From assembly GCF_000330885.1 (NCBI RefSeq), contig NC_020062.1, forward strand, positions 194,374 through 258,373: a DNA stretch of 64,000 bases. The letters run 5' to 3'. The notes beneath the pieces are model-generated. The model searched no databases. It saw only the letters and a program-made list of their open reading frames with translations, and was not told the DNA's origin. The stretch is from Rhizobium tropici CIAT 899 (GTDB lineage: Bacteria; Pseudomonadota; Alphaproteobacteria; Rhizobiales; Rhizobiaceae). The translations under genes and the position numbers were made by a program. Each line of letters begins with the position of its first letter. The stretch's first letter is position 1. Positions 9,529 to 18,457 of the stretch are shown in pieces.

Positions 9529-10313
9529 ATTCCCTCACCGTTTTCGAGCGAAGCCCGCGCACCGGCAAGGCCGTTGACGAAGCGGCGGATGCGCGCATTT
9601 GTCGATGCCTGGAAGATAGCTTCGGGCGGTCCCTGGTCAACGATGCGGCCGTTTTCGGTGAAGACCACGACATCGCTGATCTCCTCGGCAAAGCGCATCT
9701 CGTGTGTGACCAGAATGCTCGTCATGCCTTCCTTGACGAGATCGCGAATGACGGCGAGCACTTCGCCGACGGTCTCCGGGTCCAGTGCCGAGGTCACTTC
9801 GTCGAAGAGGACGAGATCCGGCCGCATGGCGAGGGCACGGGCAATCGCCACGCGCTGCTGCTGGCCGCCGGACAGCTGCCCGGGATAGACGTTTGCCTTT
9901 TCGGACAGGCGCACGCGCGCCAGAAGATCGCGGGCATGACGTTCGGCATCGGCCTTGTTGACGCCGAGGATTCGCATCGGGGCGATCGTGATGTTGTCGA
10001 GCACGGTCAGATGCGGAAAGAGATTGTATTGCTGGAAGACAATGCCGATCTTCTGCCGCAGCTTTATGCGTTCAGCCTCGCTGCGCATCTGGTCGACACG
10101 CAGGCCATTGACCGAAATGCGGCCCGTCTGCGGCGCGACCAGCGCGTTGATGCAGCGCAGGATCGTCGATTTTCCCGACCCGGACGGGCCGATGATCGAG
10201 ACAGTCTGCCCGCGAGCAACGGAAAGATCGATCCCCTTCAGGACCTCGGTCGATCCGAAAGCCAGATGCACATCGGCCAGTTCGACGATCGGATTGGTCT
10301 GAGCTTGGCTCAT
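9525..10313 (-). CDS. Polar amino-acid ABC transporter ATP-binding protein
   Basis: The 262-residue protein has Walker A GPSGSGKST near residue 42, the Q-loop FQQYNLFPHLTVLDNI, signature LSGGQQQRVAIARALA and Walker B LVLFDEVTSALDPETVGEVL. The FPHLTVLDN pattern is typical of the PAAT (GlnQ/HisP/OccP) class. It energises import through the two permeases encoded upstream. Confidence 0.93.
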   Translation of the reverse strand: MSQAQTNPIVELADVHLAFGSTEVLKGIDLSVARGQTVSIIGPSGSGKSTILRCINALVAPQTGRISVNGLRVDQMRSEAERIKLRQKIGIVFQQYNLFPHLTVLDNITIAPMRILGVNKADAERHARDLLARVRLSEKANVYPGQLSGGQQQRVAIARALAMRPDLVLFDEVTSALDPETVGEVLAVIRDLVKEGMTSILVTHEMRFAEEISDVVVFTENGRIVDQGPPEAIFQASTNARIRRFVNGLAGARASLENGEGI

Positions 10314-10323
10314 GCCGGCTCCT

Positions 10324-11097
10324 TTAAGCTTTCAGGCGGCGCTCGAGGCGACGCGTCAGGCTGGAAATGGGATAGCAAAGCGCGAAGAACGCCGCCATGA
10401 CGACGATGTAGGCAAGGACGGTGAAATCCAGCCTGCGGACGGCCGTGCTGGCATCGGTGGCCGCATGCAAGAGTTCATGCACGCCGACCAGAGAGGCAAG
10501 CGCGGTCCCCATGGTGATCGAGGCAAAGAGGTTCATCCAGGGCGGCAGCGAGCGTCGCGCGCATTGCGGCAGGATGATCCAGCGTAATGCCTGAGACCGG
10601 GAGAAGCCCAGCCCCTTGGCCGCCTCCCACTGCGTGGTCGGGATCGACTGAATGGCGCCGCGCGTAATTTCCGCGACATAGGCGCTGGCCGGAATGGCAA
10701 GCCCGATGACGGCCTTCACCCAATCGGGAAACGGCAGGTAATGGCCAAAGACGACGATCTCGAAAGGAAAGATATAGGTCGTTGCAAAGATCAGCACGAG
10801 ATGCGGCGCATTGCGGAAGATCTGGACGTAGAGGCCGACGGGATAGCGAATGATCTTCAGTGGTGCCAGCTCGAGAATACCAAGCAAGACACCGATCAAG
10901 GTCCCTCCCGCCATGGCGAGCAGACTGATGAGAATATTCATCAGGAAGCCGCTACCAAGATAGGGCAGCCATTCGATCAGCACATGCAGCAGCGAGAGGT
11001 CGGCCAGCAGCCAGATGACCGCAATTGCGACCAGCGCTCCAACCAGCCAGGGCAGCCAGTTGCTGGAAGGTGCCGATGAGAGTTTCGCCACACTCAT
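10324..11097 (-). CDS. Amino-acid ABC transporter permease (HisM/GlnP type)
   Basis: A 257-residue inner-membrane protein with an N-terminal hydrophobic segment, MNILISLLAMAGGTLIGVLLG, and the permease EAA loop region EAAKGLGFSRSQALRWIILPQ. I placed the start at 11097, where ATGA overlaps the preceding permease stop; the longer frame would start inside that gene. It forms a heterodimer with the product of the upstream permease gene. Confidence 0.9.
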   Translation of the reverse strand: MSVAKLSSAPSSNWLPWLVGALVAIAVIWLLADLSLLHVLIEWLPYLGSGFLMNILISLLAMAGGTLIGVLLGILELAPLKIIRYPVGLYVQIFRNAPHLVLIFATTYIFPFEIVVFGHYLPFPDWVKAVIGLAIPASAYVAEITRGAIQSIPTTQWEAAKGLGFSRSQALRWIILPQCARRSLPPWMNLFASITMGTALASLVGVHELLHAATDASTAVRRLDFTVLAYIVVMAAFFALCYPISSLTRRLERRLKA

Positions 11098-11843
11098 GCG
11101 CCCACTCCAAAGCCAGGCACAGCCAGGCGCTTTTCGACCCAATGCCCGATCTTGGCGAGGGCAAGATTGATGGTGCTGAAGAATAGCAAAATGACGATCA
11201 TCAGTTCGACGACATTGTCGCGCTGTGTCCAGACCATGATCGAGGCATAGGTGATTTCGCTGACGGCGATGGCATTGCCGACCGTCGTCAGCTTGACCAG
11301 ATTGATCATATTGTTGACGATCGCGGGCAGCGATGCCCGCAGCGCAAGCGGTATCGCGACGAAGCGAAGAATCTGCAGGCGGGTGAAGCCGATGGCGCGG
11401 GCCGCCTCCACCGTCTGTTCCGGCACGGCCTCGATACCGGCGCGAAGCGCATCGGCGTGGAGTGCGGCGACATGCAGGCCGACCACGGCGACTACCCAGA
11501 AGAACGGCGTCAAAGGATTATGCTGCGCCCCGCCGAGACCATTTGAGACGAGCGTGTTCAGCACAAGGAAGCTGAACATCAGCTGGACGAGCGTCGGTGT
11601 ATTGCGGGTCACTTCGATGAAGACCCTGACCGGTGCGGCCAAGGCCTTGTTTCCCGAGGTCAACATGGCCGCAAACAGCAGGCCGAACAGCAGGCTGATC
11701 GGAATAAGGAGCACAATAAGATAAAGCGTGGTGATGAAACCACCACGCCAAATCTGCGCCTCATAGCCGCTGGCCAGGAATTCGTAGTGAAGCCCGAGCC
11801 TGCCAGTCCAGTCTATGAAGGTCTGAAGAAGCGAACTTCCCAT
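11094..11843 (-). CDS. Amino-acid ABC transporter permease (HisQ type)
   Basis: This 249-residue membrane protein has the EAA motif EAARAIGFTRLQILRFVAIP and the PAAT signature FIEVTRNTPTLVQLMF. The ATG at 11843 is preceded by GAGGAACGG and leaves 28 bases after the binding-protein gene; a longer frame to 11966 would run into that gene and is rejected. Confidence 0.9.
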   Translation of the reverse strand: MGSSLLQTFIDWTGRLGLHYEFLASGYEAQIWRGGFITTLYLIVLLIPISLLFGLLFAAMLTSGNKALAAPVRVFIEVTRNTPTLVQLMFSFLVLNTLVSNGLGGAQHNPLTPFFWVVAVVGLHVAALHADALRAGIEAVPEQTVEAARAIGFTRLQILRFVAIPLALRASLPAIVNNMINLVKLTTVGNAIAVSEITYASIMVWTQRDNVVELMIVILLFFSTINLALAKIGHWVEKRLAVPGFGVGA

Positions 11844-11871
11844 GCAAACCGTTCCTCGAGCGACCGATAGG

Positions 11872-12705
11872 TCACTTGCCCTCCAGCTTCTTGTGTTCTT
11901 CCTCAAGATAGGTCGTGTTGAGCAGGCGGTTCGCCTTGGCGTAATCGAGAAGCTTGCCATTGGCATGCAGTTCCTGGATGGCCTTATCGAGTGCCGCGCG
12001 CGTATCGCCTTCGCCCTTGCGCAGCCAGATCACCGAATCGGAAGGAACGAGTTCGGTCGGAAACAGTATCTTGTAATCCTTCCATTCCTCCGGTCGATCC
12101 TTAAGCAGCAGGCCGACGGTCGCGCTGACATGGACGGCAGCAACGCAATTGCCGCCCTGGAGCGCCAATAGCGATTCCGGCTGGCTCGGCAGCGCCTTCA
12201 CTTCGGCGCCATATTGCTCCATCAGCGGCTGCGTGTAGTTCGATCCTTGAGAAACGCAGACAGGCTTGCCCTTGAGGTCGCTCCAGTCGTTGAGGCCGCT
12301 ATCCTTGCGGCCGACAGCAGCGCCGCCGCTGCGATCATAGGCCGTCGGTACATAATCTAGGATCTTGGCGCGCTCTTCCGTGTACTGCATGTTGGCGATC
12401 AGGATATCGACCTTGCCCTGCTGCAGGAACTGTACGCGGTTCGGCGGCGTCACCGTCACCGTTTCCAGTTTGACGCCGAGCTTTTCGGCAAGCGCCTTGG
12501 CGATGTCGAGGTTGTAGCCCTTCTGCTCCTGGCTTGCCGGATCGATATAGCCAAAAGGCGCGCCGGAGAGGATGACGCCGACGGTCAGCGCGCCGCGACC
12601 CTTGATGCGATCGAGCGTCGCATCGGCATGCGCAACCGTCCCGAGCGCACCGACGGAAACCGCGATGGCAAAGAGAGCTGTCGAAATTTTTCTGGTAAAG
12701 TTCAT
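11872..12705 (-). CDS. Amino-acid ABC transporter periplasmic substrate-binding protein
   Basis: The 277-residue protein begins with a Sec signal peptide (hydrophobic residues 8-22, cleavage likely after VAHA) and continues with the SBP_bac_3 fold: RIKGRGALTVGVILSGAPFGYID, NLDIAKALAEKLGVKLE, VDILIANMQYTEERAKILDY. It captures a polar amino acid or analogue in the periplasm. It is first in the operon, the usual position for the most abundant component. A 7-bp inverted repeat at 12799-12819 lies about 95 bases upstream. Confidence 0.92.
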   Translation of the reverse strand: MNFTRKISTALFAIAVSVGALGTVAHADATLDRIKGRGALTVGVILSGAPFGYIDPASQEQKGYNLDIAKALAEKLGVKLETVTVTPPNRVQFLQQGKVDILIANMQYTEERAKILDYVPTAYDRSGGAAVGRKDSGLNDWSDLKGKPVCVSQGSNYTQPLMEQYGAEVKALPSQPESLLALQGGNCVAAVHVSATVGLLLKDRPEEWKDYKILFPTELVPSDSVIWLRKGEGDTRAALDKAIQELHANGKLLDYAKANRLLNTTYLEEEHKKLEGK

Positions 12706-13148
12706 AGCTTCAAGGCTCCTTAGTCACCGCGGAAACTAAAGATGAGGGCTGGACCGGGCCAGAAACAATGTACCAAACGAGAGCGGAATCACAGAATGAA
12801 TCTATAAAAACAATAGATTTCGGATACTAACTTTCTACAACGATGCCGGAATCCTGAAATGTTGCGGATGCGCTCACGGTGAGGAAAGGATCGTCCCGAG
12901 ATCCCGACCTTAGCTCCCAAGTTGAATAGCAGCGGGAGCCATGCAGATTGGGAGGTACAATGGCCTTCCGTCATGGATGATGATGGTGCAACGTATCTCC
13001 ATTCTATCCAGCCTGGTCACAGCTAACATGAGAGGATTGGCATCAAGTCGACTGCCATTGCGCTGTTGGTGTTTCGGAGAAGCAAGCAAGGAGAGGCACA
13101 CCTCCCCGAGATAGAGCACGTTATTTGCAAGATGGTCGCAAAGGCAAT
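12706..13148. other. Intergenic region with an inverted repeat, no supported gene
   Basis: This 443-base stretch separates the two amino-acid transport clusters. AATCTAT at 12799-12805 and ATAGATT at 12813-12819 form a perfect inverted repeat with a 7-base AT-rich centre, a candidate operator for the importer operon. The rest shows no open frame with a convincing product; a minus-strand frame of about 80 codons ends near 12910 but resembles nothing I know. Confidence 0.5.
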
Positions 13149-14342
13149 TCACCTGGCCACGATCGCGCTGACCATCCGGGCCGTCCGCGGGGCTAGGGTC
13201 AATCCGATGTGCCCATGCCCAAAGGCAAGGATGACGTCCCTTCCGGATTTTGACGGCCTAATAACCGGGATGGAATTGGGCATTGAAGGCCGAAACCCCA
13301 GCCAGGAGCGACTCGGGACTCCAAGTTCAGGAAACATTCTGCGCGCATTCCTCGCCAGTGCTTCCGTTAGTTGCAAATTCGCCGGGGCCGTCAGTCCGCC
13401 AAGCTCCACTAGCCCTGCAACACGTAGCCGGCCTTGCATCGGACAAAAGTAAAATCCGCGCGCGGTCGGACAAACCGGGCGCTCGATGGGCAGATCCGTC
13501 ATGTCGTACTCGATATGGTAGCCACGCTCGGTATCGAGCTGTACCGGATCACCAAGCGATGCAGCCAGTCTACGTGAATGGGCACCTGCAGCAATCACGA
13601 CCCTGCGAGCACGAACATCGCAATGTGAAGCAGCGATGCGTAAACCGCTCCGTTCACGCACAATGCTTGTGACGGATGCCTGAACGAATTCCGCCCCTGT
13701 CCGCTTCACGGCCGCAGTCAACAAACCCATCACCGCGCCCGGATCACTGAGGTTGATGGCTCCGGGAAAGAAAAGGCCGCCTTCAAATTCGGTAAGGCGC
13801 GGCTCAAGTTCGGCTACATCGCCAGCCGACAGAAGCTGTTGCGAAACACCATGATTGCGGCGCAACTCTATGTCGGCGCCAGCCGCCCGGAACGCCTTGG
13901 CCGTTTCATAAAGATAGAGGCAACCCTTTGCCGACAGAAAGTTGGACGCGCCTATCTCCGCGGCGAATTCCATCCAGGCTGTCGAAGCGTCCGAAACAAG
14001 TTCGGCGATCCGGCCGGCATTTTGGCGATAGCGATGTGGGAGGGACTCATAGGCAAAGCGGGCCAGCCACGGAAACAAGGTTGGCAGGGCTGAAGTCCTG
14101 ACAGACAAGGGACTGCCTGGATCGAGAAGGAGCGACAGAAAATTCCGAAGCACCGATGGAGTGCCAACCGGAATGACTGCATAGTTCGCCACCGTTCCTG
14201 CGTTCCCGTAGGATGCCCCAGAACCCGGCTCGTTCGGCTCGATGACGACGACCTCACGCCCGTCGGCGCGAAGTCGAAGGGCGATCGCCAAGCCAATCAC
14301 GCCGCCACCCACAACGGCGATATCCGTCGATATCCTGTGCAT
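13149..14342 (-). CDS. DadA-like FAD-dependent oxidoreductase
   Basis: The 397-residue protein starts with the FAD-binding Rossmann motif VVGGGVIG (residues 10-17) and the second conserved strand VVVIEPNEPGSGASYGNAG, and ends with the DAO-fold block FRPSMPNSIPVIRPS...FGHGHIGLTLAPRTARMV. This is the membrane-associated D-amino-acid dehydrogenase type, which oxidatively deaminates amino acids and passes electrons to the respiratory chain. It lies downstream of an amino-acid importer on the same strand (67-base gap), which suggests catabolism of the imported compound. The exact substrate is unknown. Confidence 0.88.
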   Translation of the reverse strand: MHRISTDIAVVGGGVIGLAIALRLRADGREVVVIEPNEPGSGASYGNAGTVANYAVIPVGTPSVLRNFLSLLLDPGSPLSVRTSALPTLFPWLARFAYESLPHRYRQNAGRIAELVSDASTAWMEFAAEIGASNFLSAKGCLYLYETAKAFRAAGADIELRRNHGVSQQLLSAGDVAELEPRLTEFEGGLFFPGAINLSDPGAVMGLLTAAVKRTGAEFVQASVTSIVRERSGLRIAASHCDVRARRVVIAAGAHSRRLAASLGDPVQLDTERGYHIEYDMTDLPIERPVCPTARGFYFCPMQGRLRVAGLVELGGLTAPANLQLTEALARNARRMFPELGVPSRSWLGFRPSMPNSIPVIRPSKSGRDVILAFGHGHIGLTLAPRTARMVSAIVAR

Positions 14343-14409
14343 CTCATCCGTTACTCTAAGAGGAAGGCAGTCGGCGCTCCTGCCGAAGCTCGTGCGCTAC
14401 GGCTTGTGA

Positions 14410-15210
14410 TCAGCCTGGTTTTGCGTATCGTGCGACATAAGCAACGGTCCGAGACTCCCTGGGGTTGTCGAGCACATCTGCAGCCAGGCCTTGCTCGATA
14501 ATCCGGCCGCCGTCGATAAAGGCGACCCAGTCGGATACCTCTCGTGCAAACGGGAGCTCGTGTGTGACGATGATCATCGTCATTCCGTCGCTTGCAAGCT
14601 CGCGCATCACACGCAGCACTTCCCCCGTCGATTCGGGATCAAGCGCCGAGGTCGGCTCGTCAAACAGGAGCACGGTTGGCGATAAAGCCAGAGCCCGCGC
14701 GATCGCCACACGTTGCTGCTCGCCGCCCGACATTTGCTCCGGATAGGCCAGAGCCCGGTGTAACAGACCGACGCGGGACAGCAATCGCACGGCTCGTTCG
14801 ACCGCTTCACGCTCGCCGACGGCGGCGGCGTGCATCTGCGCCAGCACGACATTTTCTACCGCGGTCAGATGTGGAAACAGATTGAAGCGCTGGAACACCA
14901 TACCAACGCCCTGGCGCAGCCTGGCGAGGTCTCTGCAAGTGACCGTTCCGTTCGAACAGATTGTTTCGCCGTTAATTTCGATAACGCCACCATCCGGCAG
15001 CTCCAGCAAATTCACACAGCGCATCAGCGTTGTCTTGCCGCCGCCGCTCTGCCCGATGATGCTGACGATGCGCCCGCGTGGAACATCGAGGTCTACCCCA
15101 TCAAGGACCTGCCGCCCGTCGAAGGATTTTCGAAGGCCCCTGATCTTGATTGCGGCGGCTTTGTCCGAAGGGACGGCAGCGCGGGATGTTTCGACGGTTA
15201 CGTGAGCCAT
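14410..15210 (-). CDS. Amino-acid ABC transporter ATP-binding protein
   Basis: This 266-residue ATPase has Walker A GQSGGGKTT, Q-loop FQRFNLFPHLTAVENV, signature MSGGEQQRVAIARALA and Walker B VLLFDEPTSALDPESTGEVL, again of the polar amino-acid class. Walker A is SGGGKTT instead of the more common SGSGKST; that is still functional chemistry. It lies 4 bases after the permease gene. Confidence 0.92.
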   Translation of the reverse strand: MAHVTVETSRAAVPSDKAAAIKIRGLRKSFDGRQVLDGVDLDVPRGRIVSIIGQSGGGKTTLMRCVNLLELPDGGVIEINGETICSNGTVTCRDLARLRQGVGMVFQRFNLFPHLTAVENVVLAQMHAAAVGEREAVERAVRLLSRVGLLHRALAYPEQMSGGEQQRVAIARALALSPTVLLFDEPTSALDPESTGEVLRVMRELASDGMTMIIVTHELPFAREVSDWVAFIDGGRIIEQGLAADVLDNPRESRTVAYVARYAKPG

Positions 15211-15214
15211 TCGT

Positions 15215-15955
15215 CTAGCCCCCAGTTTGAATCAAGGCTCGTGCCAGCCTAAGACGCCGCCGCCGACCAAGCGACAGAGGTATGCCCGCCTGGATAGTGC
15301 GCTCAAGCAACAGAAGGCATTGCGAGACCGGATAACAGACAGCAAAGTAGATCGCGGCGATCACCAGATAGACTTCCAGTGACCGAAACGTCTCGGAGGC
15401 GATCAACTGCGCCCGGGTCATGAGTTCCGCTGCCGAGATGGTCACCAGCAGTGACGTCGACTTCAGCAGATCGACGAACATCGTATTGGTGCCCGGCAGC
15501 GCAAGTCGAAGTGCCTGCGGTAGGACCACATGGCCGAATGTAGTGGCACGGCCAAGACCCAGTGCGTGCGCCGCCTCGTTCTGGCTCGAATGAATGCCCG
15601 AAATGGCTGCGCGAAAAATCTCCGACAGATAGGCTGCGTAGAATAAAACCAGACTGAGCACGCCGGCCACAAAGACGCTGAATCTTATTCCGACGGATGG
15701 CAAACCGAAGTAGGTGACGAAGATGATGGCAAGCAGGGGCACATTCTTGAAGACTTCCGTGTAGATGGTGGCCGGCAAACGCACGATGCGCAACCGATTG
15801 AGGCGCATCAACGCAAGCATGAGCCCCAAGAGCGCCGCACCGACGAAGCTTGCCACCGTATAGGCAAGGGTCCGTAAAAGACCCTCGCCGAGATTGCCTG
15901 CATAGTCGCCCCAGGAAACTTGAAACAATTGAGCAGGAGATTGCCAAAAGCTCAT
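15215..15955 (-). CDS. Amino-acid ABC transporter permease
   Basis: A 246-residue membrane protein with the PAAT permease features TEVFKNVPLLAIIFVTYFGLP and the EAA loop NEAAHALGLGRATTFGHVVLPQ. The ATG at 15955 follows GGGAGAACGG; the longer frame would start inside the preceding binding-protein gene. Only one permease gene is present in this cluster, so the channel is probably a homodimer. Confidence 0.9.
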   Translation of the reverse strand: MSFWQSPAQLFQVSWGDYAGNLGEGLLRTLAYTVASFVGAALLGLMLALMRLNRLRIVRLPATIYTEVFKNVPLLAIIFVTYFGLPSVGIRFSVFVAGVLSLVLFYAAYLSEIFRAAISGIHSSQNEAAHALGLGRATTFGHVVLPQALRLALPGTNTMFVDLLKSTSLLVTISAAELMTRAQLIASETFRSLEVYLVIAAIYFAVCYPVSQCLLLLERTIQAGIPLSLGRRRRLRLARALIQTGG

Positions 15956-15971
15956 GTCCGTTCTCCCGCGC

Positions 15972-16895
15972 TCAATTGGCGATGGACGGTGGTGACCATG
16001 TCTGCGGGCGATCCACGCCACGTCGCTGGGCCGCCATATCCCGCGACGGAACCAGGAACTGCTTGGGATCGCCGCCCCATTTCGTCACGAGCGCGGCGAG
16101 AGAACCGTCCTTATACATCGCGTCGATCTGGTCGGAGATTGCTTGGGCAAGCTTCGGAGCCTGTTTCGGCAGGTAGAAGCCGGTCATGTAGGGCTGGAAA
16201 TATTTATAGTCGGGATGAGCGGCAACCTGCTCTGCCGTCGGCGGATTGAGGTAGGCCACCCTGAACTTCATGTCGGGTCTTTGCTGCTGTTGATAAATAA
16301 TCAGCAGGGGATCGAGAAATCCGACGTCGATCCGACCCGAGGAAAGATCCGAAAAAACGCTGTCGGCCGTCGGGTACGTATGCGCATCGGCCTTTGGGAC
16401 CTGAGCAATGGATTTCGCCCAGACGTAACCGGTCACGGTTCCGAGCGCCTTGCCTTCCAGGCTCTGGACGTCGGGATAACTAGCGTCACCATGCACGGCC
16501 ATGGCCGGTGGCGAATAGTAGGGCGGATCGGTGAACAAGCCCACTTTCTGACGCGCATCCGACCAGGCGATGCCGCCGATCGTAATGTCCGCACGTTGCG
16601 CCTGCACCGCGGCAAGCATGCCGGGGAAATCCGTCACCGTCGTTTCGATCTTGAGACCAAGCTTCTTGGCGATCACATCCAGGATATCGCTATCGAGGCC
16701 GACCTGCTTGTCATCTTTCAATGCCGTGTAGGGCATGTACGGCTCGATGACCACCTGGAGCACACCCGGCTTCAGCGTTTCCAGCTCTCCAGCTTGGGCC
16801 ACCACGGGCTCGGAAAACAGCACGAGTCCGAGGGCAAGGATTGCTGAAACGGCATGGTTAAGTCGAGAATGCGGGAAAATATCGTTGCTATCCAT
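15972..16895 (-). CDS. Amino-acid ABC transporter substrate-binding protein
   Basis: The 307-residue periplasmic protein carries a signal peptide (hydrophobic residues 15-31, cleavage near VAQAGE) and SBP_bac_3 features: LQVVIEPYMPYTALKDD, LDSDILDVIAKKLGLKIE, ADITIGGIAWSDARQKVGLF. I prefer the ATG at 16895 because GAGGGTG lies just upstream; an ATG at 16907 would add 4 residues. A perfect 14-bp palindrome upstream of the gene suggests control by the divergent GntR regulator. Confidence 0.9.
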   Translation of the reverse strand: MDSNDIFPHSRLNHAVSAILALGLVLFSEPVVAQAGELETLKPGVLQVVIEPYMPYTALKDDKQVGLDSDILDVIAKKLGLKIETTVTDFPGMLAAVQAQRADITIGGIAWSDARQKVGLFTDPPYYSPPAMAVHGDASYPDVQSLEGKALGTVTGYVWAKSIAQVPKADAHTYPTADSVFSDLSSGRIDVGFLDPLLIIYQQQQRPDMKFRVAYLNPPTAEQVAAHPDYKYFQPYMTGFYLPKQAPKLAQAISDQIDAMYKDGSLAALVTKWGGDPKQFLVPSRDMAAQRRGVDRPQTWSPPSIAN

Positions 16896-16915
16896 GTTCA
16901 CCCTCATTATATTTT

Positions 16916-16929
16916 TGTAATATATTACA
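16916..16929. promoter_or_regulatory. Perfect palindrome TGTAATATATTACA, likely GntR operator
   Basis: The 14-base sequence equals its own reverse complement and sits between the divergent transporter operon (start 16895) and the GntR gene (start 16991). AT-rich short palindromes in this position are the usual FadR/FCD-type GntR sites. Binding by the adjacent regulator is inferred. Confidence 0.65.
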
Positions 16930-16990
16930 GCGTATATTATCCAGGTGCATTGTCAAGTGATTCCGTATAAGCGCATCGGATCACTCAAGG

Positions 16991-17692
16991 ATGGAGAAGA
17001 CGTGGATGGACACTTGGATGTCGGAAGAAATGCTCGACGATCCGCAAGCCACCTTGACATTGGCGGAACGCACCTATTTGCAGCTTCGCGAGGACATCAT
17101 CACGGTGCAGCTGGCGCCAGGCACCATTCTTAAGGAAAATGACGTAATGCGCCGGCTCGACGTCGGTCGTACGCCCGTGCGGGAAGCCTTCCTGCGGCTG
17201 CAGCGGGATGGCTTTGTCGATGTCAACGCGCGCCGAGGCACTTTCGTCAGCAGGATCGACATCAGCGACCTGACCGCAATCTACGAGGCAAGAGCTCGCA
17301 TCGAATCCTGGGCGACGCGGTTGGCGGCGGAACGATTGCGTGAGCCCGAACGGCGCGACGCCGCTAAACTGATAGAAGCGCTAAAAGCGCTTTCCCTACC
17401 TTCTGAGCTCGACGCGCTGCTTGCGCTCGATCGGCGAATTCATCGGTTCATCTATCGGTGCGCCAAGAACCGGTATCTCTTCGACACGCTCGATCATTAT
17501 CACAATCTCTCGCTTCGGATTCTTCATGTCGCCATGCGGCGGTTTCCGGAGCTCTCGCCTGAACTCGACAAGGTCGTGCAAGAGCAGATACTCATGCTCG
17601 AGGCCGTCTGCCGCGGTGATGCCGATACCGCTGAGAGAATTGCGCTGCATCACGTCCTAAGCTTTGAACAGGAAGTGCGCAAGGTCATCTGA
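16991..17692 (+). CDS. GntR-family regulator, FCD type
   Basis: The 233-residue protein has an N-terminal winged helix (TYLQLREDIITVQLAPGTIL, then ENDVMRRLDVGRTPVREAFLRL, about residues 29-75) and a helical FCD ligand domain with conserved polar positions (EARARIESWATRLAA, LDRRIHRFIYRCAKN, ALHHVLSFEQE). Three start codons are possible (16991, 17006, 17018); I kept the first. It is divergent from the importer and DadA-like cluster and presumably represses it until a small carboxylate or amino-acid ligand binds. Confidence 0.9.
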   Translation: MEKTWMDTWMSEEMLDDPQATLTLAERTYLQLREDIITVQLAPGTILKENDVMRRLDVGRTPVREAFLRLQRDGFVDVNARRGTFVSRIDISDLTAIYEARARIESWATRLAAERLREPERRDAAKLIEALKALSLPSELDALLALDRRIHRFIYRCAKNRYLFDTLDHYHNLSLRILHVAMRRFPELSPELDKVVQEQILMLEAVCRGDADTAERIALHHVLSFEQEVRKVI

Positions 17693-17751
17693 ACGCCTTG
17701 AAGGGGATCGAACCGACATCGATCGCATCAGGCGGAACTCAAGTTAAAAAC

Positions 17752-18042
17752 CTAAAGCTCTGATGGCCATCGCTGATGAGCATGCATGACCGTGAGAATC
17801 TCTATGTCTTGCTCGACACGGTAAGGAATAATGTAGGGAATATCCGCCAGCACCAGTTCACGGGTGCCATTGATGCGGCCAACGCGCCCTGTTGCGGGAA
17901 ACTCCGAAAGCATATCAACCGCCGACACGATTCGCGCGACGGCTCGTGCAGCAGCATCCGGATTATCCTTCTGGATATATGCGCCGATCCTATCAAGCCG
18001 CCGCAATGCTCTCTTCGTCCAGCGAATACGCTTTTCGCTCAT
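17752..18042 (-). CDS. ParE/RelE-family toxin
   Basis: A 96-residue protein with the ParE pattern: RIRWTKRALRRLDRIGAYI at the start, AVDMLSEFPATGRVGRINGTREL in the middle, and IPYIIPYRVEQDIEILTVMHAHQ at the end. ParE toxins poison DNA gyrase while RelE relatives cleave mRNA; the IILTVMHAHQ-type ending with a Trp-Pro tail fits ParE better. It overlaps the antitoxin gene by 4 bases, as is usual for such pairs. Confidence 0.88.
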   Translation of the reverse strand: MSEKRIRWTKRALRRLDRIGAYIQKDNPDAAARAVARIVSAVDMLSEFPATGRVGRINGTRELVLADIPYIIPYRVEQDIEILTVMHAHQRWPSEL

Positions 18043-18284
18043 GACGGATGAGCAGAGTTGATGTACTTTCCAATGACTTTCGCCATTTCTTCGTCGCTGG
18101 CGAAATCGCCCCGGCTGGCTTCAGCCAACCCAGCCTCGATTTCAACAATTTGCCACTCTTCGCGAGCAACATAATCCTCGATCGCCTGGGCTGCCATATA
18201 AGAGCGCGAACGATCAAGCTTTTCCGCGATCTGGTCGAGTTTGCTAGCCGTTTCGTCTGAAACACGCACAGTGAATGCAGCCAT
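18039..18284 (-). CDS. Ribbon-helix-helix antitoxin
   Basis: An 81-residue protein that begins AAFTVRVSDETASKLDQIAEKLDRSRS, a ribbon-helix-helix DNA-binding domain of the CopG/ParD type, followed by an acidic C-terminus that should wrap the toxin (EEWQIVEIEAGLAEASRGDF). I chose the ATG at 18284; a longer frame to 18341 would run through the operator. It probably represses its own operon through the inverted repeat immediately upstream. Confidence 0.87.
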   Translation of the reverse strand: MAAFTVRVSDETASKLDQIAEKLDRSRSYMAAQAIEDYVAREEWQIVEIEAGLAEASRGDFASDEEMAKVIGKYINSAHPS

Positions 18285-18300
18285 GACACCAAACCTTCTA

Positions 18301-18327
18301 TGGTTCACAATCATTATAGGTGAACCA
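18301..18327. promoter_or_regulatory. Inverted repeat TGGTTCAC / GTGAACCA, TA autoregulatory operator
   Basis: TGGTTCAC at 18301-18308 and GTGAACCA at 18320-18327 are exact reverse complements separated by 11 bases. They start 17 bases upstream of the antitoxin ATG. A further GGTTCA half-site occurs at 18342-18347. RHH antitoxins typically bind such sites as dimers of dimers; here that is inferred. Confidence 0.7.
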
Positions 18328-18457
18328 CTATAGTTCATCAAGGTTCAGGCCGCTAGAGAACTCTTCATCCAGCCACAAATGGCTACGCTCTTGAAGCGGT
18401 ACTAACTCCTAGTCCCTCAAGGAATCTATTAAAAATCCAATGAAATCAATAAATTTT

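Noticed and set aside
12910..13152. Minus-strand frame of 80 codons downstream of the DadA-like gene
   Set aside because: It overlaps the end of the DadA-like gene only slightly and has no recognisable product; coding nature not supported.
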